DNA of 64,000 nucleotides, from NCBI GenBank assembly GCA_963682175.1, contig OY821775.1, positions 2,542,001-2,606,000 on the forward strand. Reading direction: 5' to 3'. Under the pieces are notes generated by a model that saw nothing but the letters and a program-made list of their open reading frames with translations, had not been told where the DNA came from and ran no database searches. Below, in pieces: positions 28,901 through 41,230 of the stretch (positions are counted from its first letter, which is position 1; every line of letters begins with the position of its first letter). Source of the DNA: Triglochin maritima. Its lineage: Eukaryota > Streptophyta > Magnoliopsida > Alismatales > Juncaginaceae. The position numbers and the translations under genes were made by a program.

Positions 28901-31332
28901 CCTGCAGAAAAGCTTCTTCTAGTTAAGACCTTTACTCCATACTAGTGAAATCCTTACTGGTGGAACACCACGCAACTATGATAAATAAGCAAAATAATAC
29001 CTTCTCGGTAGTATACAAGTAGGTTGGATCATGTGCTCTGCTGCTTCTCTCAAGCCACTGCACTGGGAGATAAATTGCTTTTTTAATCAAAGACTTGATT
29101 CCTATAGTTAAAAGAAAAAATATCAATAGTAAACAGTTTCATTATTTCCAAGACATTCCCAACTTATGCTACTAAAGGATCGGCATGTAGAAAAAAGTGT
29201 CCAACAAGGCGAAGGTGACAATAGATTAGAAGGTTGGGGACCAGAGAGACAAAGCATTGGTGTGGCAACCAGTAAATAAAAGCTCCCAAGATATATGAAA
29301 AAAAAATCACCTTTCTAAGTAGTAAGTACAATAAAGGTAACAAGTTGTATAAGCATCAACTATTTATGGTAAAGGGATAATGATTTTACCTGCAAATGAC
29401 TTGATGTGATCCATCTTCAACATAAGCAATAACTTTGGACTACTTGCTGGCATATCCCACCCTGCAGTATTCTGTCTCAAAATTTTAGTCCACAGAAATG
29501 AAAAAAATATATCTCAAGACAAAGTAAATAAGAAAATTGCATTTCCAGTTGAGTAACTACGTAAGTAGAAAATTACAATACTACAGAGGAATGGAACTTA
29601 ATGGTTAAACATTCTTGGAGCAATTTAGCTTAAGTTTTATATATGTAAACAAAGATAACAGTGTGAGGCAGCAGTGAGAAGAGGTTAATTTTTAATGATT
29701 AGGGAATGTTTTAACAAAATCATGCTTCTCACCCATAACTGAGCAGCACCGGCAAGGAACTGCTTTAATTTTATCCAGAAGAAATGCAAACGCTTCTGCC
29801 ATTTACTAAATAAGTAAGTAATAGCTGTTTTATTTGGTTCTTGATCTGCCTTCTGAAATTGGTGGCCTTTTGAGTCTGAAGCATCTGAACTATCTTTTGT
29901 TTCCATTCCATCTGGGACTGAAGTTGGCATGATATTACTAGCAGCAGCTTCCATCTGATGTTCAAGAATTTCTTTTTCACCCTTCCAGGATTTGAAATTC
30001 AGTTTGTTTCGTTTAGATCCTGATATAAGCCAAGTGGATAAAACTTTGGCTGCGGAAAAAGTAAAGCCTCCTCCACTATCATCGGGGATCTTCAAACCCT
30101 CATCCAGGGCATCCTGTTGAACATTGCCTGTAATACTCTGATGAACTGCATTATTGCTCCATAAACCAGCACTGCTTATCTGATACAGAAAATATCCAAC
30201 TTCACATTAGCACAGAAAAGGATAACTGAACCATCGATACCAAAATTCAATTAATACAGGTGATACTCACCTTAATTCTAACAAGCTGTGCTTCTGTAAT
30301 CTCAATACCAGAGAGCTGGCTCGAACATCCAGGCTACAAGCAAAATATAAAGAGTTCAGTTTCAATTTTTTATTGATGATTTGTCAAAATGGACAACACG
30401 GAGAACTTAATGATTGACAAAAATTAAACACCCCGGATGGGAATAAGGAAAATAAACTAATAAAGTAGACAATAGATGCTTACAAACAACGAACAATCAT
30501 TTGATGAATCTTAAGAAACAAATATTCGCTGCCTAAAATTCATTCGGTAAGATCAATCCTTCCATTTCACCCAAAACTTGAAACAGCCAACCGTGAAAAA
30601 ACGCAATTCACACATATCAGCAAGTCCAGAGACATTGATACTAACTCATCCAAGTCACATCAAGAGGTATCAATAAACCTAATAAGTAAAAAAAAACTAA
30701 AATTTCAGAGACCACTCAAACAACCCAGAGACCAATCCAAAATCCCAAAACGTAGATTCCTTTCCACTGTATCCAGATTTAAAACCAACAAAAAAAACTC
30801 GGACCAAAGTTCACACAAACCAAACCCCACAACATCTAAAGAGATTCCCATCAAACAACTCAATAAATAGCTTCATCATTTTATTTTATTATTTTCTAAT
30901 GCATACATATCGCTAATAAAAAACAACTCAAAAACCATTTCTCCTTCCACTCCACCAAATCCGAACACCCCCAAACCACAATTAGGGCAAACAAACTCTC
31001 AAATAACTAAACTTTTTAATCAAGCAACCACTCAAAACACCAACTTTTCCCCACTCCGACCGAAACTAAAACCTCAAACCCCAAAATCCAACACCAAAAC
31101 CATCTCACAAACAAACCGAATATAAAAAAACCTTCAAAATCCAAACTTTAACCGCAGAACAAAAAACCTGATGGACGAAATTGGTGTGCATGACGACGAG
31201 GACGGAGAAGAGAACGACGGCAAGGCAGAGGTAGACGTACTCAAGCGCGGAGCGGATCCGAGGGGTGAGGAGCTGCGAGAGCATCCCCGAGACGCGGGCG
31301 TGGACGCGGAGGAAGGTTTGCTCCGGATCCAT
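25940..31332 (-). CDS. Membralin (TMEM259) homologue
   Basis: Fourteen exons on the minus strand: 31332-31168, 30333-30271, 30179-29733, 29471-29390, 29101-29001, 28901-28807, 28346-28267, 28144-28061, 27573-27457, 27380-27295, 27190-27084, 26953-26862, 26768-26692 and 26398-25940. Phases agree at every junction and the sum is 685 codons (684 residues). The start MDPEQTFLRV is the family's usual N terminus. One membrane helix lies at about residues 31-49; a long luminal-type region follows with TTEKGYFLLPEEA, NRFVGYDTILMNSLL and LYNFQTKEFYDLSY. Four or five helices lie at about 375-530 (CSVLLMSLFVFFTTTMSVSF, FVPIMIGILFFLFEFYDD, FFPRFFLLYFLVFHIYFFSY). Animal membralin is an ER membrane protein acting in ER-associated degradation. 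Plant homologues such as Arabidopsis At1g60995 are poorly studied, so the ER role is inferred. Introns are short and the gene looks intact. Confidence 0.92.
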
Positions 31333-33756
31333 GGCGAATTCTAGGGTTTTGGGTGGCGGATTGGAGTTTATTAGCGGGGAAAAGGAGAAGAAAGAGAATG
31401 GGGGAAGAAGCGAAGAGGAGGAGAAGAAGAAGACATGTAGTCCGAAGGCCGAGGTTGGGTTTCGCGATATTATGCTTGGATTCGGTTTCTGGGGTTCGGT
31501 TCCGGTTTGGTCGGGGGGTTTCGTTTTACGGGTTATCGGGTTCGGGTTGATCCGGATTTAATAGTTACTTGGTTGGATTTAAGTTTCCAAAGAATATAGA
31601 CTGCGTTTGGATGGAATGTCAATTCTTTGTCGAAGTTTACAACGGTATATGAGTATATCCAGCTCCGAGATACTGAGATTGAGTTCTCATTTATGTCGTC
31701 ACAGAGAGTGGAAAAAATCGTTTCTATTATTTGAATAAAATGTCTTATTTTATCTATTTTCTACCTTTGTTCATTTTTAATCCCCAAATGGAGATACATC
31801 TACCTTTGATTTTAACAATCTTACGACTAAAGATCTTCAAACTGAACTAACCCTTGTTGATTATATAGAACATTAACGGAGAGAGAGAGAAAATGGAGAT
31901 AAAATTTTCACTATAAAGTATCGTCAACATTTTCTTCAAATTCGTAGAGAAGCTTGATTTCTCTTATAATTTGTTCATTTTCTAATACACCTTAGAGTGG
32001 GAATAATGATTTAGTCATAACTGCTTTCATAGTATAATACCGTTCATTTATTTTATTTTCTTTATTTAATTATTTACATCCAATTACCTATATATGGTCA
32101 TGTACATGTTTGACTTGTCGAGCAAACACAAGTGTAAGACAATATATCTGGTAAGGAAGAAACAATAATGTGTGTAAATGGAAATGATGATACAAGTTAA
32201 CTGATAATTATATGTCTGGAATAGTAATGATATAAGTTTTTGTAGGTGTAGACACATTATCAACTTATATCTGAATATCCAGATATTTGATTACGATATC
32301 CAAATATTAATATAGGTGTAGAAGGATGTCATCACTATTACCTTGCATTAAATGTGGTGAGAGAAGACGATGATTGTAATGTACGATGATAAATCAAAAT
32401 ATAAATACAGGCATTGTTAATGTAAATACAATCTCAGATATTTTTCTATTTAATCTCAGACATCAAGACATACATGTTCAGATATCAACAAAACATTAAA
32501 CCCTGAATTATAATTTGTAACACATAGTATAGTCTGGATATTAAAGATCACAATTCCACGTCGAGAAATGATAAATGAGCTCAAAATTGGGCTCAGTCGA
32601 GACAAAAACAGTCCAGACATGTTTGACATGTTCAACAAGCACACACTCAAGCAAAAGACAATATATCTGGACAGGAATAAACAATAGTGTGTGCAAATGA
32701 AAATGGTTATACAAGTTATCTGGTAACGTATATGTCTGGAATAGTAATAATAAAAGTTTTTGTAGGTGTAAATATATTACCAACCTATATCTGAACAACT
32801 TGATATCCAGATATTTGATTACGATATATATTGTTCAAACATTTGCTGACATGTCCAGCAAATACAAACATACGAAAATCTAAACGGCGATCTGTTACCA
32901 ATAATTAGTTTCATAAACTTGTTAGTCTATATCAAGACAAAAATACAACTTTCATACCACATATATAATGATATATCTAGCTAACTTATTGGTATGAATA
33001 TTGTTTTGAGTTAGGCATCAAAACAAGGTAGTAGCAATACAATAACGCATTTGATATATCTAAATGCAAAGTTGTCTGGATATGTCCAGCACATATGGAA
33101 CATAATAACAGATAATTTCATTCTTATCATGATAATATTGTCGAGACATGTTCACTACCACACAACTAGAAAAACTAATAGGTATGTCCACAGTTGTCAA
33201 GCTCAAAATACAATATTTGTTTGGAGAGAAAGAGAGATAGACTAAATCTTGGCTGTGGTGTACCAGAATTACAAATTGCAAAAAAATAATATTAAATAAC
33301 AATATCTGCACATGGGGATTGCTTGTTTTGGGTGATATTTAAGAAGAAAATGGATGGACATGAAAAATGTCAAAATGAACTAACAAGTTCTGATTCGTGC
33401 AGCTTACTTATATCTTACGAGATGTTAGTGTTAAAGCTTTGGAGTTTGGAGCCCGAATTTAGGCCCGCCTAGCATTTTTATTTTTGTATTTAGAAACAAA
33501 ATTAGGAATCCAACAATTTAAACAAGAACTTGACCCCTAATAAGAATTTCAACTACTAATCAAATGCATCCAAAATCAGAATCCTACGTAAGAAACCATC
33601 GTGTCGGTAAACAGTAAACTATAAAAAAAATGTAATTTTCCCCCTTCACACAATTCAGTCTCAGATTCAAATACTTGGCCTAAAAAATTCGACCGTTACC
33701 CCCATCATCATCATCATCTTCTTCTTCTTTCTCCACGTCTCCAACCAAACCAAGGA
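31333..33756. other. Divergent intergenic DNA between membralin and the 33.8-kb gene
   Basis: Starts with a telo-box-like TAGGGTTTT (31342-31350) in the membralin leader. From about 32.1 to 33.2 kb the DNA is AT-rich and repetitive, with an internal duplication (listed separately). A TATAAAA-like motif at about 33629 lies 128 bases before the next start codon. No gene seen. Confidence 0.4.
32100..32830. repeat. Imperfect direct duplication with repeated TCTGGA/TCCAGA words
   Basis: Block 32100-32310 is repeated at 32615-32830. Shared phrases include gacaatatatctgg, tatgtctggaatagtaat, gtttttgtaggtgta and tccagatatttgattacgat, in the same order. The words tctgga and tccaga recur many times up to about 33090. 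This looks like an old non-coding transposon or degenerate LTR; ends were not found. Confidence 0.55.
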
Positions 33757-34359
33757 ATGGAAGAAAAACACGAATCTGAGAAGAACACCAACACCAACAC
33801 CAACACCAACACCAACACCAACCTCAAACCCCCACACCCACTGACCCAAATCGCGACAAGCCCAACCCACACCCTCCTCCTCAAGCAATGGCTCCAAGAC
33901 TCCACTCTCCTCGCAATCCAATCCCAAACCCATCACCATGATCATCACTCCAACACACCCCTCCTCCTCACCTTCTTTCTCTTCCACTCCACCTTCCTCC
34001 TCCTCCTCTTCCTCCACTCCTCCCCTCCCCGCCTCCTCCCCTCCCTCCTCTCCCTTCTCTCCTCCTCCGCTCTCCTCTGGGCCGTTCGCTCCCGGGCCTA
34101 CCGGGGGAGGGAGGGGTTGAGGCGGGTGGAGGAGGAGGCGAGGATGGTGGGGAGGTGTGTGGAGGAGTTGAAGAGGATGGGAGTGGGGTTTGATGTGGAG
34201 AAGGAGGTGGAGGCGTTGGGGCGGGCTAGGAGTTTGGGGGTTGGAAGGGATGGTGGTGGTGGTGGGAAGAGGGAGTTTGTTGGGTTTGTCGGGCTGGTCG
34301 TTGCGTGTTGTGTGTTTTTCGTGCTTTCGTGGAGGATGTCGGAGCTGAAGGAATGGTAA
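33757..34359 (+). CDS. Uncharacterised plant membrane protein, 200 residues
   Basis: Single exon without introns. N-terminal Asn-Thr repeat (residues 10-22), coded by an imperfect aacacc hexanucleotide repeat. Two hydrophobic segments at about 69-87 (LLLTFFLFHSTFLLLLFLH) and 92-110, then a charged helical part with RVEEEARMVGRCVEELKRMG, a Gly-rich linker (GRDGGGGGKR) and a last helix at about 174-191 (VGFVGLVVACCVFFVLSW). I do not recognise a named family. The layout, membrane hairpin then coiled helix then C-terminal anchor, is consistent and codon use is GC-rich at third positions, as in exon 1 of the GT47 gene. Start chosen as the first ATG of the frame. Confidence 0.65.
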   Translation: MEEKHESEKNTNTNTNTNTNTNLKPPHPLTQIATSPTHTLLLKQWLQDSTLLAIQSQTHHHDHHSNTPLLLTFFLFHSTFLLLLFLHSSPPRLLPSLLSLLSSSALLWAVRSRAYRGREGLRRVEEEARMVGRCVEELKRMGVGFDVEKEVEALGRARSLGVGRDGGGGGKREFVGFVGLVVACCVFFVLSWRMSELKEW

Positions 34360-34971
34360 TTTCTTGTTGCCGACCGGCCGGAGGAGGGATTGATTATGAT
34401 CATGTTCAAGTGGTAACGATGTTTGTACTTTGTAGTGAGATGTGAGTTTGAATGTGGGAACTGGGGAGTGTTTATTGGAATAAAATGTTCGAACTTCTTC
34501 TTTTTCTTACGATTGATTGATTGACTATTCATGATGTTGTTGCCAAGTTTGAGATGATTTTCCATTTTCCATGTTGATTTTTTTTGGGTGTTATCAATGA
34601 TAATTTGTGCAGATTGGTGGTGTGGATGTGGGATTTGTGCGCTTTCTATTCTTGTTGATTTTTCATGGCAAATTGTGTCAAGACTGTGTTTAGTTTGGAT
34701 AAAATAAACAGAGTCTGTGTTTGGTTTTTTGATCTCTGGTAAAAAATATATGGTTCAAACAGAAAGAGATATTGGGAAAAAAGACACAACCAAGTGAGAT
34801 GATATTTGTATTTTGTGGTACACTTTCATACACAAAAAAAATCAACTCAACAGGATACGTAGAACAATACGTTATACATTACAAAAGACCATTTGAGTTT
34901 CGAACAAAAACCACTCCAACAATGACATGACATGACAGAAAACAATAAGAACACTTGCTTCCTATATAAGT
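34360..34971. other. Intergenic DNA
   Basis: Convergent 3' flanks of the 33757 gene (+) and the 34972 gene (-). Nothing else seen. Confidence 0.4.
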
Positions 34972-35187
34972 TTAGACGTTTTCAGCAGACCCTTCTTTCT
35001 TCATGTCACGGGAAGGGGATGAAGCAGCCGACGCGCCCAGGGGTGTAACCGGAACTCCATAAACCTGCGGGGATTTCCCGGCGATCGCGTCACGTCTTCC
35101 CCTGGCCCTCCCAAGGAAGTAACATCCAAAGCCAAGCAAGATAGAGAAGAGAATCAGAGGAAGAGAGACGACCACAACAAAGCCCAT
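34972..35187 (-). CDS. Small single-helix membrane protein, 71 residues
   Basis: Single-exon frame starting MGFVVVVSLPLILFSILLGFG: an N-terminal hydrophobic helix (residues about 2-24), then a basic stretch GRARGRRD and a short polar tail with VYGVPVTPLGAS and a charged end. The same plan and start are seen in the gene at 36610-36780 (MGFVLVISLPAILLLL... then VPYAVPVPPPGAS), so the two are paralogues 1.4 kb apart in the same direction. The conserved start and helix between diverged paralogues is the main argument that this is a real gene. Function unknown; a type III or signal-anchored membrane microprotein is an inference. Confidence 0.6.
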   Translation of the reverse strand: MGFVVVVSLPLILFSILLGFGCYFLGRARGRRDAIAGKSPQVYGVPVTPLGASAASSPSRDMKKEGSAENV

Positions 35188-36609
35188 CTCACAACACCTT
35201 CCAAAGTTCCAATGCCTTCTTCTGCTCTGCGGATTCCAACTGGTGTGGGAAAATGGGTCGTTTGATTCGATTTAAATAGAGATGAAGATGTGGAATGTGT
35301 TTGTTGGTTAAGTAGAGTTCTCTTGTTTTGAGCATTGGATTCTCCTGGAAGTGCCCACTTGTTTTGGACCGTTGTAAGCAACGGTCGAATTGTGTCCACA
35401 ACAACTTGGCATTTGCCAATTGGTAATGTCAAACTATATTGTGCAACTTTGGATCATCAGTACACGAGCAATATAGACTTAATTATTTCCAATATCTTAT
35501 CTCTTATAGTTGGATATTCAAGAAAAAATGTGGTGCTGTTACTTTTATATATAGAATCTGCATTCAGTAGCTCAAGGACAAAATCATGTTGTTCATAGGC
35601 TAAATCTGCATTCAGTAAGCGGGAAGAGGCAACAAAAATACATAATGCACAAGGAGCATTACTAATTACTGAAAGTTGTTCGATTTTTCTCTACTAATTT
35701 TCAAATTTAGTGTCAGGTTTTCAGTCCAAGTTTATATTGTGTGTTTAAAAATCTACTGGTTTGACTGAATCTCTAAATTTGTAGTCAATAACAAATCAAT
35801 CTCCATGACTTTCGCCGTGAAATATGAAACAAGCTGTTTCAAGATTGGATCTGCGACGTTGTACATAGATAATTCCACGAGTCTATAAAACAAATCCCAT
35901 TATAAAGTATAAAAAGAAACTTTTACATTTTTAACACCCAAAGAAGCCACTGGAAATACATGTCATACTCATGTAGTCAACCAGTCATGTTACTATTTGA
36001 AATATCACACAGTGTTATTAAATAATTTCATATTTTCTACTATTTGTACTGCACATGTGGACATGCGGTGAGTGGTGATGGTGAAATACTGACATTCAAC
36101 CCATACTTTCAAGTCAAAATGCCTTGAAATTGGTTGATTTGTTACGTTTCCACGTGGCCACAACCCACAATGTACAACTTCTGCCTTAGCAATAGCATGG
36201 ATTCGATTTGTAAAAAGTTAAGATCAGAAATTATATTTCAAAAATAACAAAAGAAAAACCTTGGTTATCGATTGCACAATTTATAAGAAATCAGAAAAAT
36301 AGAAAACCAACAACTCAAAACAAAAATCCAATTCATCATTTCCCATATTCCTCGAAAAGCCAATCAAACAACAAACACCATCCCAAATTTCCTGAAATCG
36401 TATAAACTATGTATTTCCATTCCAAATTATCACAATTCCAACAGGTATGATTGTCAAATAACACCGTTCCATAACACACAACTGCAATTTCCTCCTCCTC
36501 CCAGCTTATTTCCATAATATTAATTATTTTGCAAATTCACAAAAATATACAAACCAGACACATAATAACAAAACATACTTCCAATCCAAATTCCCCAACT
36601 TCTGCTTTC
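35188..36609. other. Intergenic DNA between the two small membrane protein genes
   Basis: AT-rich, no coding potential. Contains the promoter of the 34972-35187 gene on its left and the 3' end of the 36610-36780 gene on its right. I see no repeats of note. Confidence 0.4.
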
Positions 36610-36780
36610 TTACTTGGGGTACGAAGGAGGAGATGCTCCGGGCGGCGGCACCGGGACGGCGTACGGAACCGGCGGGGCGGCCTGGCGTCTGGCTCGTTCC
36701 CGACCGAGCCAGTAGCATCCAAGGCAGAGGATGAGCAGGAGGAGGATCGCCGGGAGAGAGATTACGAGGACGAACCCCAT
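36610..36780 (-). CDS. Small single-helix membrane protein, 56 residues
   Basis: Starts at 36780 (ATG on the minus strand) and ends TAA at 36610-36612. The product begins MGFVLVISLPAILLLLILCLG, followed by YWLGRERARRQ and a Pro-rich tail ending SPPSYPK. It shares the start MGFV-V-SLP, the position of the helix, the basic Arg-rich turn and the VPVxPxGAS motif with the 71-residue protein at 34972-35187. GC-rich coding sequence in an AT-rich setting supports it. A telo-box-like AACCCTAAT lies at about 36868-36876 upstream. Confidence 0.58.
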   Translation of the reverse strand: MGFVLVISLPAILLLLILCLGCYWLGRERARRQAAPPVPYAVPVPPPGASPPSYPK

Positions 36781-39340
36781 CGATTACGTGATTTGGATCT
36801 GGTGTTTGGGTTGGGTTACTTTGAGTGTTGGTGAAGGTGATGGATTGATTAACTAACTAAATTATGGAACCCTAATTGAGTGAGGATTAAGGTTTTTTTG
36901 TTTTTGTTTTGGAAAATTGGAAGTGGGAATCCAATGGAATGGAATGATCTCACGTGTTCCGGAAGTTCTGTGGGCTTTGGGAATCGACCCACTGGACCCA
37001 GTTTGTTGGTTGGTACTTGGTACCGTTTATTACAGTTTGCCATCATAATTATATATAGCAATTTTATTTTTGCACTGTTGAACTTCAAAATGTAAAAGTT
37101 ACCTATTGGGTTGTCGTTTTGTAATATTTTATTCCAGTAAACTTTAAAAAAATACTAATTTACATTTAGCAAGGGAATTGGTGTTTAAATAATCCAAACA
37201 AACGATGAACGTGTGTGTAAATAGTAATTTTTTAAATTTTAAGGGAAAAAAGTTACTGGGTGTAAGCAAGGTGGGGATGATTTTCCCCCACCACTACCCG
37301 TCATGCCTAAGTTAAGTGGGTAAGCAGGACGGGATGGGGCCAAAAAAAACTCGCTACCCACCATGCTTAATGGTGGACTAGGCTGGGTGGGACGGGTTAT
37401 TATTTTATCAAAACTAAATAGAAAAAAATGAATTTATTTTTTTAACATTTTCCATTTTGATGAAAACTAAATACAAAAAATCATTTGACGTATGTTTTTA
37501 TAGTTATATATACAAAAAAATCAAAACTAAATACCAAAAGATCAAAGTTAAATACAAGACAAAACATGGGCATGATTATTGGGTTATGCGGGTTGCGGGT
37601 TACGCTGAGCGGATTGCGAGTCTCGTTTATTATGCAGGTTACGGGTTATGCTGAGCGGATTGCGAGTCTCGTTTATTATGAGGGTTGCATGTTATGCTAA
37701 GCAGATTGCGAGCCCCGTTTATCATGCGGGATGTGCGGATGGCGGGTAGGCATTTTTTTCTGCAACCAACATCAGGCAGGACAGAGCGGGACCCATTTTA
37801 GAGAAAGTGTTACAATACAAATTTTCACGAGAGATATTTAAAGTCTTTTAAAGTTTAAAATTGCAAAGTGAAATCATGAGATAAAAAAGTAAATTGTAAT
37901 TAACCCTAAAATTTAAAACCTTATTAACTATCCCACCATTTCACTTGTTTCTCCCACGAATTTCAGAACTTTAAAGAAAATCCTATTTTCCAGAATAAAA
38001 AGTGTTCAAACCTACAAAAAGTCTTCAACCTGTGGAATTAAAAATTTGATTTAGCCTTGAAAAGTGAAATACATACAATTTAATTGAAATATCAAGTTCA
38101 CAAACCTACCATAAAACATATATTGACTCTAAATTGGTATTTGTCTTAAGTCTCAATGCGTCCACGAAAATGTCATTTCCCAAGACTTCGTTGTGAAGTG
38201 AGTCGTTCCGAAAAATATAGTCTAATCACCGTTTTATAATTATTGGATTTTGAAAGTTCGATTGGATCAAATAAAATGCGGTTTCAAGACACCAATAAGC
38301 AAGTAGTAATCCACAGTATTATTCCTGCAAATGCAGAGGTTATGCATCCACAATACAATCAACGGACACAATGGCTCATTGTTTAAAAACCCCAAACAAT
38401 TTTTTTATATATATAGAAAGATTTCCCTATAATTTTAAAGATTCATATACAATCTGGATACATACAGGTAACAACGTTACAACAACAAAAGTAACTAAGT
38501 TAGCAAAAGCTAAGTAAAAAAACTTGGGCACACAAGCAAGCCCTACGAGGTGCATGTGAAATTCTAACTATAAGTATAAGTATATATATATATATGATCC
38601 CCAATCCCCGTCCGATCGATCATACACTCAAGGTCCTCATGAACATAGCATTTAGCAGAATTTCGTCAACCTTAACATCAATGGGTCAAACGTCCCATTA
38701 TATATAGTTGCTCACCTGAGAATTTGTATCTCTTGCTGCTGGAACTTATAAATTTATTAATGCAAGTGCTTTGGATACGCAAAATCTACGAAATATTGTG
38801 GCAAAGCTCTTGGCGCGTTGCTGTTACACTTTTGAAAACATGTGAGAATCGGACGTCCATCTGGCAATTGGTCGTCTAAATCGCATCCAACAAAGTCATC
38901 TCAGGAGCTTACTAAAATATATGGATCGAGCCTCTACCCCAGTTTAGTCGTCAAATGCGCAAAATCATAGTCAAATTCCATAGTTTAGTGGATTCTCAGC
39001 TTCGGACGTCCATTTGGCCAACAGATGTCCATGCCCTCAGATCGGACATCTGTCAGGTCAGCTATCTTCTTGACCCCCTAATTAATAGTAGCGGATTGGA
39101 GATCTCTCAATCTTGAAGATAACTTGACCGTTCCTAGATTGGTTGATTGAATCTTGACCTCGAGCAATTTTCAATAAAGACCCTTTCCAGAGTTCTTAAG
39201 TCCTTGAAGTTTGCCCTAAATTTCTCCCATAAATAATCATTTTGCGTTTAGAACCCAAAAAAGAGTCATTCTTGAGAGTTGACAGTGACGTGGATGACTT
39301 ATTTTGGGTTAGTAGGCCCATATTTTCTTAAGGGCCATAA
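36781..39340. other. Repeat-rich intergenic DNA
   Basis: No gene seen. A 46-bp tandem repeat lies at 37596-37733, inside a larger stretch rich in gggt/gcggg words (37250-37790) that looks like transposon debris. Between 38830 and 39070 the words cggacgtcc (twice) and cggacatc occur, a palindrome-containing motif (GGACGTCC) in a style like the LTR arrays but of different sequence. Confidence 0.4.
37596..37733. repeat. 46-bp tandem repeat, three units
   Basis: Units 37596-37641, 37642-37687 and 37688-37733, each of 46 bases, share the frame of gggttatgctgagcgg followed by attgcgagtctcgtttat. Units 1 and 2 differ at only a few bases; unit 3 is more diverged. Confidence 0.8.
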
Positions 39341-40893
39341 TTAACCGTAACTTTAATTATTTATAAAACGAAATTAAACAAAATATCTTGCGTATGTTTA
39401 CATTAAAAAATATTTATGTTAACACAATTTCCATGTTATTGTAATTTCTGCATTCTACTTCATACCTCATGGTGATCTTCATACATATGTTGATGGATCA
39501 AATTAGGAAATTGGAAAGTAATAATTTTGAGGAGTTAAGTAGGATATTGTGTTTTTGTAGGGGTTGATTTGCAAATTTGTAACTGATATAATTACAACGT
39601 AAGTGTACGTACCAAGTAAATAAAGAAGATTTGCAAGTTTAACTAAACAAAATCATAAAACTCAAGTGTATAACTCCAACATGTCTGTTTCTCAAGTGCA
39701 GCCAAGAAAACAATCATTTTTTGTTTACTTCTAAATCCTACATCATGCAAATTAGAATAGCGAACAGTAAGGATATTTTTGCAATACTATATGGAAATCC
39801 CCTCGTTTAATGATGTGGCCGTCTTCTTAGATTTTTTTGGATAAGTATGGCCAAATAAATTTCCTCTCACTTTGATAATCGTAACGTAATTTACATAATA
39901 AATTTTAAATCACGTTCAGAAAGTTTGTGATTAATATTATCTTTTATGCGTTGGTTATATTCAGCATGCATGGTTTTAGTTACAATTGATAATTTGTTAG
40001 GATGGTTCAAATAGTTTCACCGAGGACTGAGTGAATATGACAATTTTTTTTACATACCATTGGAAAGTTATTTGGAGCCATTAACTTAATATCCATACAA
40101 AATCATCAGAAACGTCATCACGGATATATACATAAGCACAATCAAATTAATGTCGCAAGCAACATATTATCCATTGACAAGAATTACAATTATAAATCTC
40201 TCCTCCTCCCGACTAATTTTCATCAAAGAAGTAATATACGAATCCACACCGAAAAATATGAAAATAAATATGGTAATAACACTTTAGTTGAACAAGCAGA
40301 TTTATTGTTCCAAATCCGAACTCAAGGTGTCCTCGTAGCATGTGCAAGTACAACTGGTACTTCTACTTCGTAACATGGGTTGCTGAAAAAATTAGGAATA
40401 CATACGAAAACTCAGATCAAAACGGATAAGCATGCAAACGTAAGTTCGTAACTTCGATCATATACGTAGATATCGAGTTGACTTTTCGAGATAAAAAGAT
40501 TTTGTCATGCAACAATAAAATGTCATGCTCTTGAGAATAGTACAATTTTGCTAGCTAGATTTTAATACAACAAAATATCCCAACTTCGGTTAATCCAATT
40601 TCTGTAATCTGTATCAATTCTTAGCTCTAAAATAGTAAAGACTAAAGACAGAAGAACAACGTTTCAGCTAATTAAGATAATCGCTCTGTGAGTTTCAAAA
40701 TTTAAATTGATAGGAAAATACCACAAACTTAAAAAGGTCGACATAATGTATTTTCACAAACCAACGTCGAATTGATACGAATATGACACATCCATAAAAC
40801 CATAGATATATGGACACGCACATATATATATATATAGAAGCAGCTAAAGAAATTACCTGGAATTGGAAGCCCAAGCCGAGAGATTTTCCTTAA

Positions 40894-41011
40894 TTAGACC
40901 ACGTGAACTACAACTTTTGGGGCGATATTTGGTTGTGCAGTTGGATATTGAGGATATTGAGGCGTAATTGGATATTGAGGATATTGAGGCGTGATTGGAT
41001 ATTGAGGCTTA

Positions 41012-41044
<33 letters not shown>

Positions 41045-41166
41045 GTTGCTGTAGCTGTAGCCGCAATTGTAGCTAGTGACTTTCTGCGACAGAACCACAC
41101 GCACATAATTATGCCACCCACGATAATTACGAGTCCAATGAGACCGTAAAGCGGGGACGCATCCAT
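40894..41166 (-). CDS. Small Cys/Pro-rich membrane protein, copy A (90 residues)
   Basis: Minus-strand single-exon frame from ATG at 41166. N terminus MDASPLYG, then a hydrophobic helix (about residues 8-25, IGLVIIVGGIIMCVWF), a CRRK turn, an Ala-Thr run (TATATATATA) and a tail of PQYPITPQYPQYP repeats ending APKVVVHVV. The paralogue in copy A' (62128-62370) shares the start MDA, the C-WFC core and the last residues PKVVVHV, with near-identical flanks. A TATATAAA box lies upstream on the minus strand at 41223-41230, 57 bases from the start, and is conserved in the other copy. Function unknown. It recalls short Cys-rich, Pro-rich plant membrane peptides but is not a CYSTM protein, since the Cys lie at the N-terminal side. 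Confidence 0.6.
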
Positions 41167-41222
41167 TATTTGTGACAACTGAAAATAAGCAAAGTACATC
41201 CTCCTTCCTCCCCCCCATCTTC

Positions 41223-41230
41223 TTTATATA
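41223..41230 (-). promoter_or_regulatory. TATA box of small gene, copy A
   Basis: TATATAAA on the minus strand, 57 bases before the start codon. The same box is present at 62414-62421 before the copy A' gene. Confidence 0.55.
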
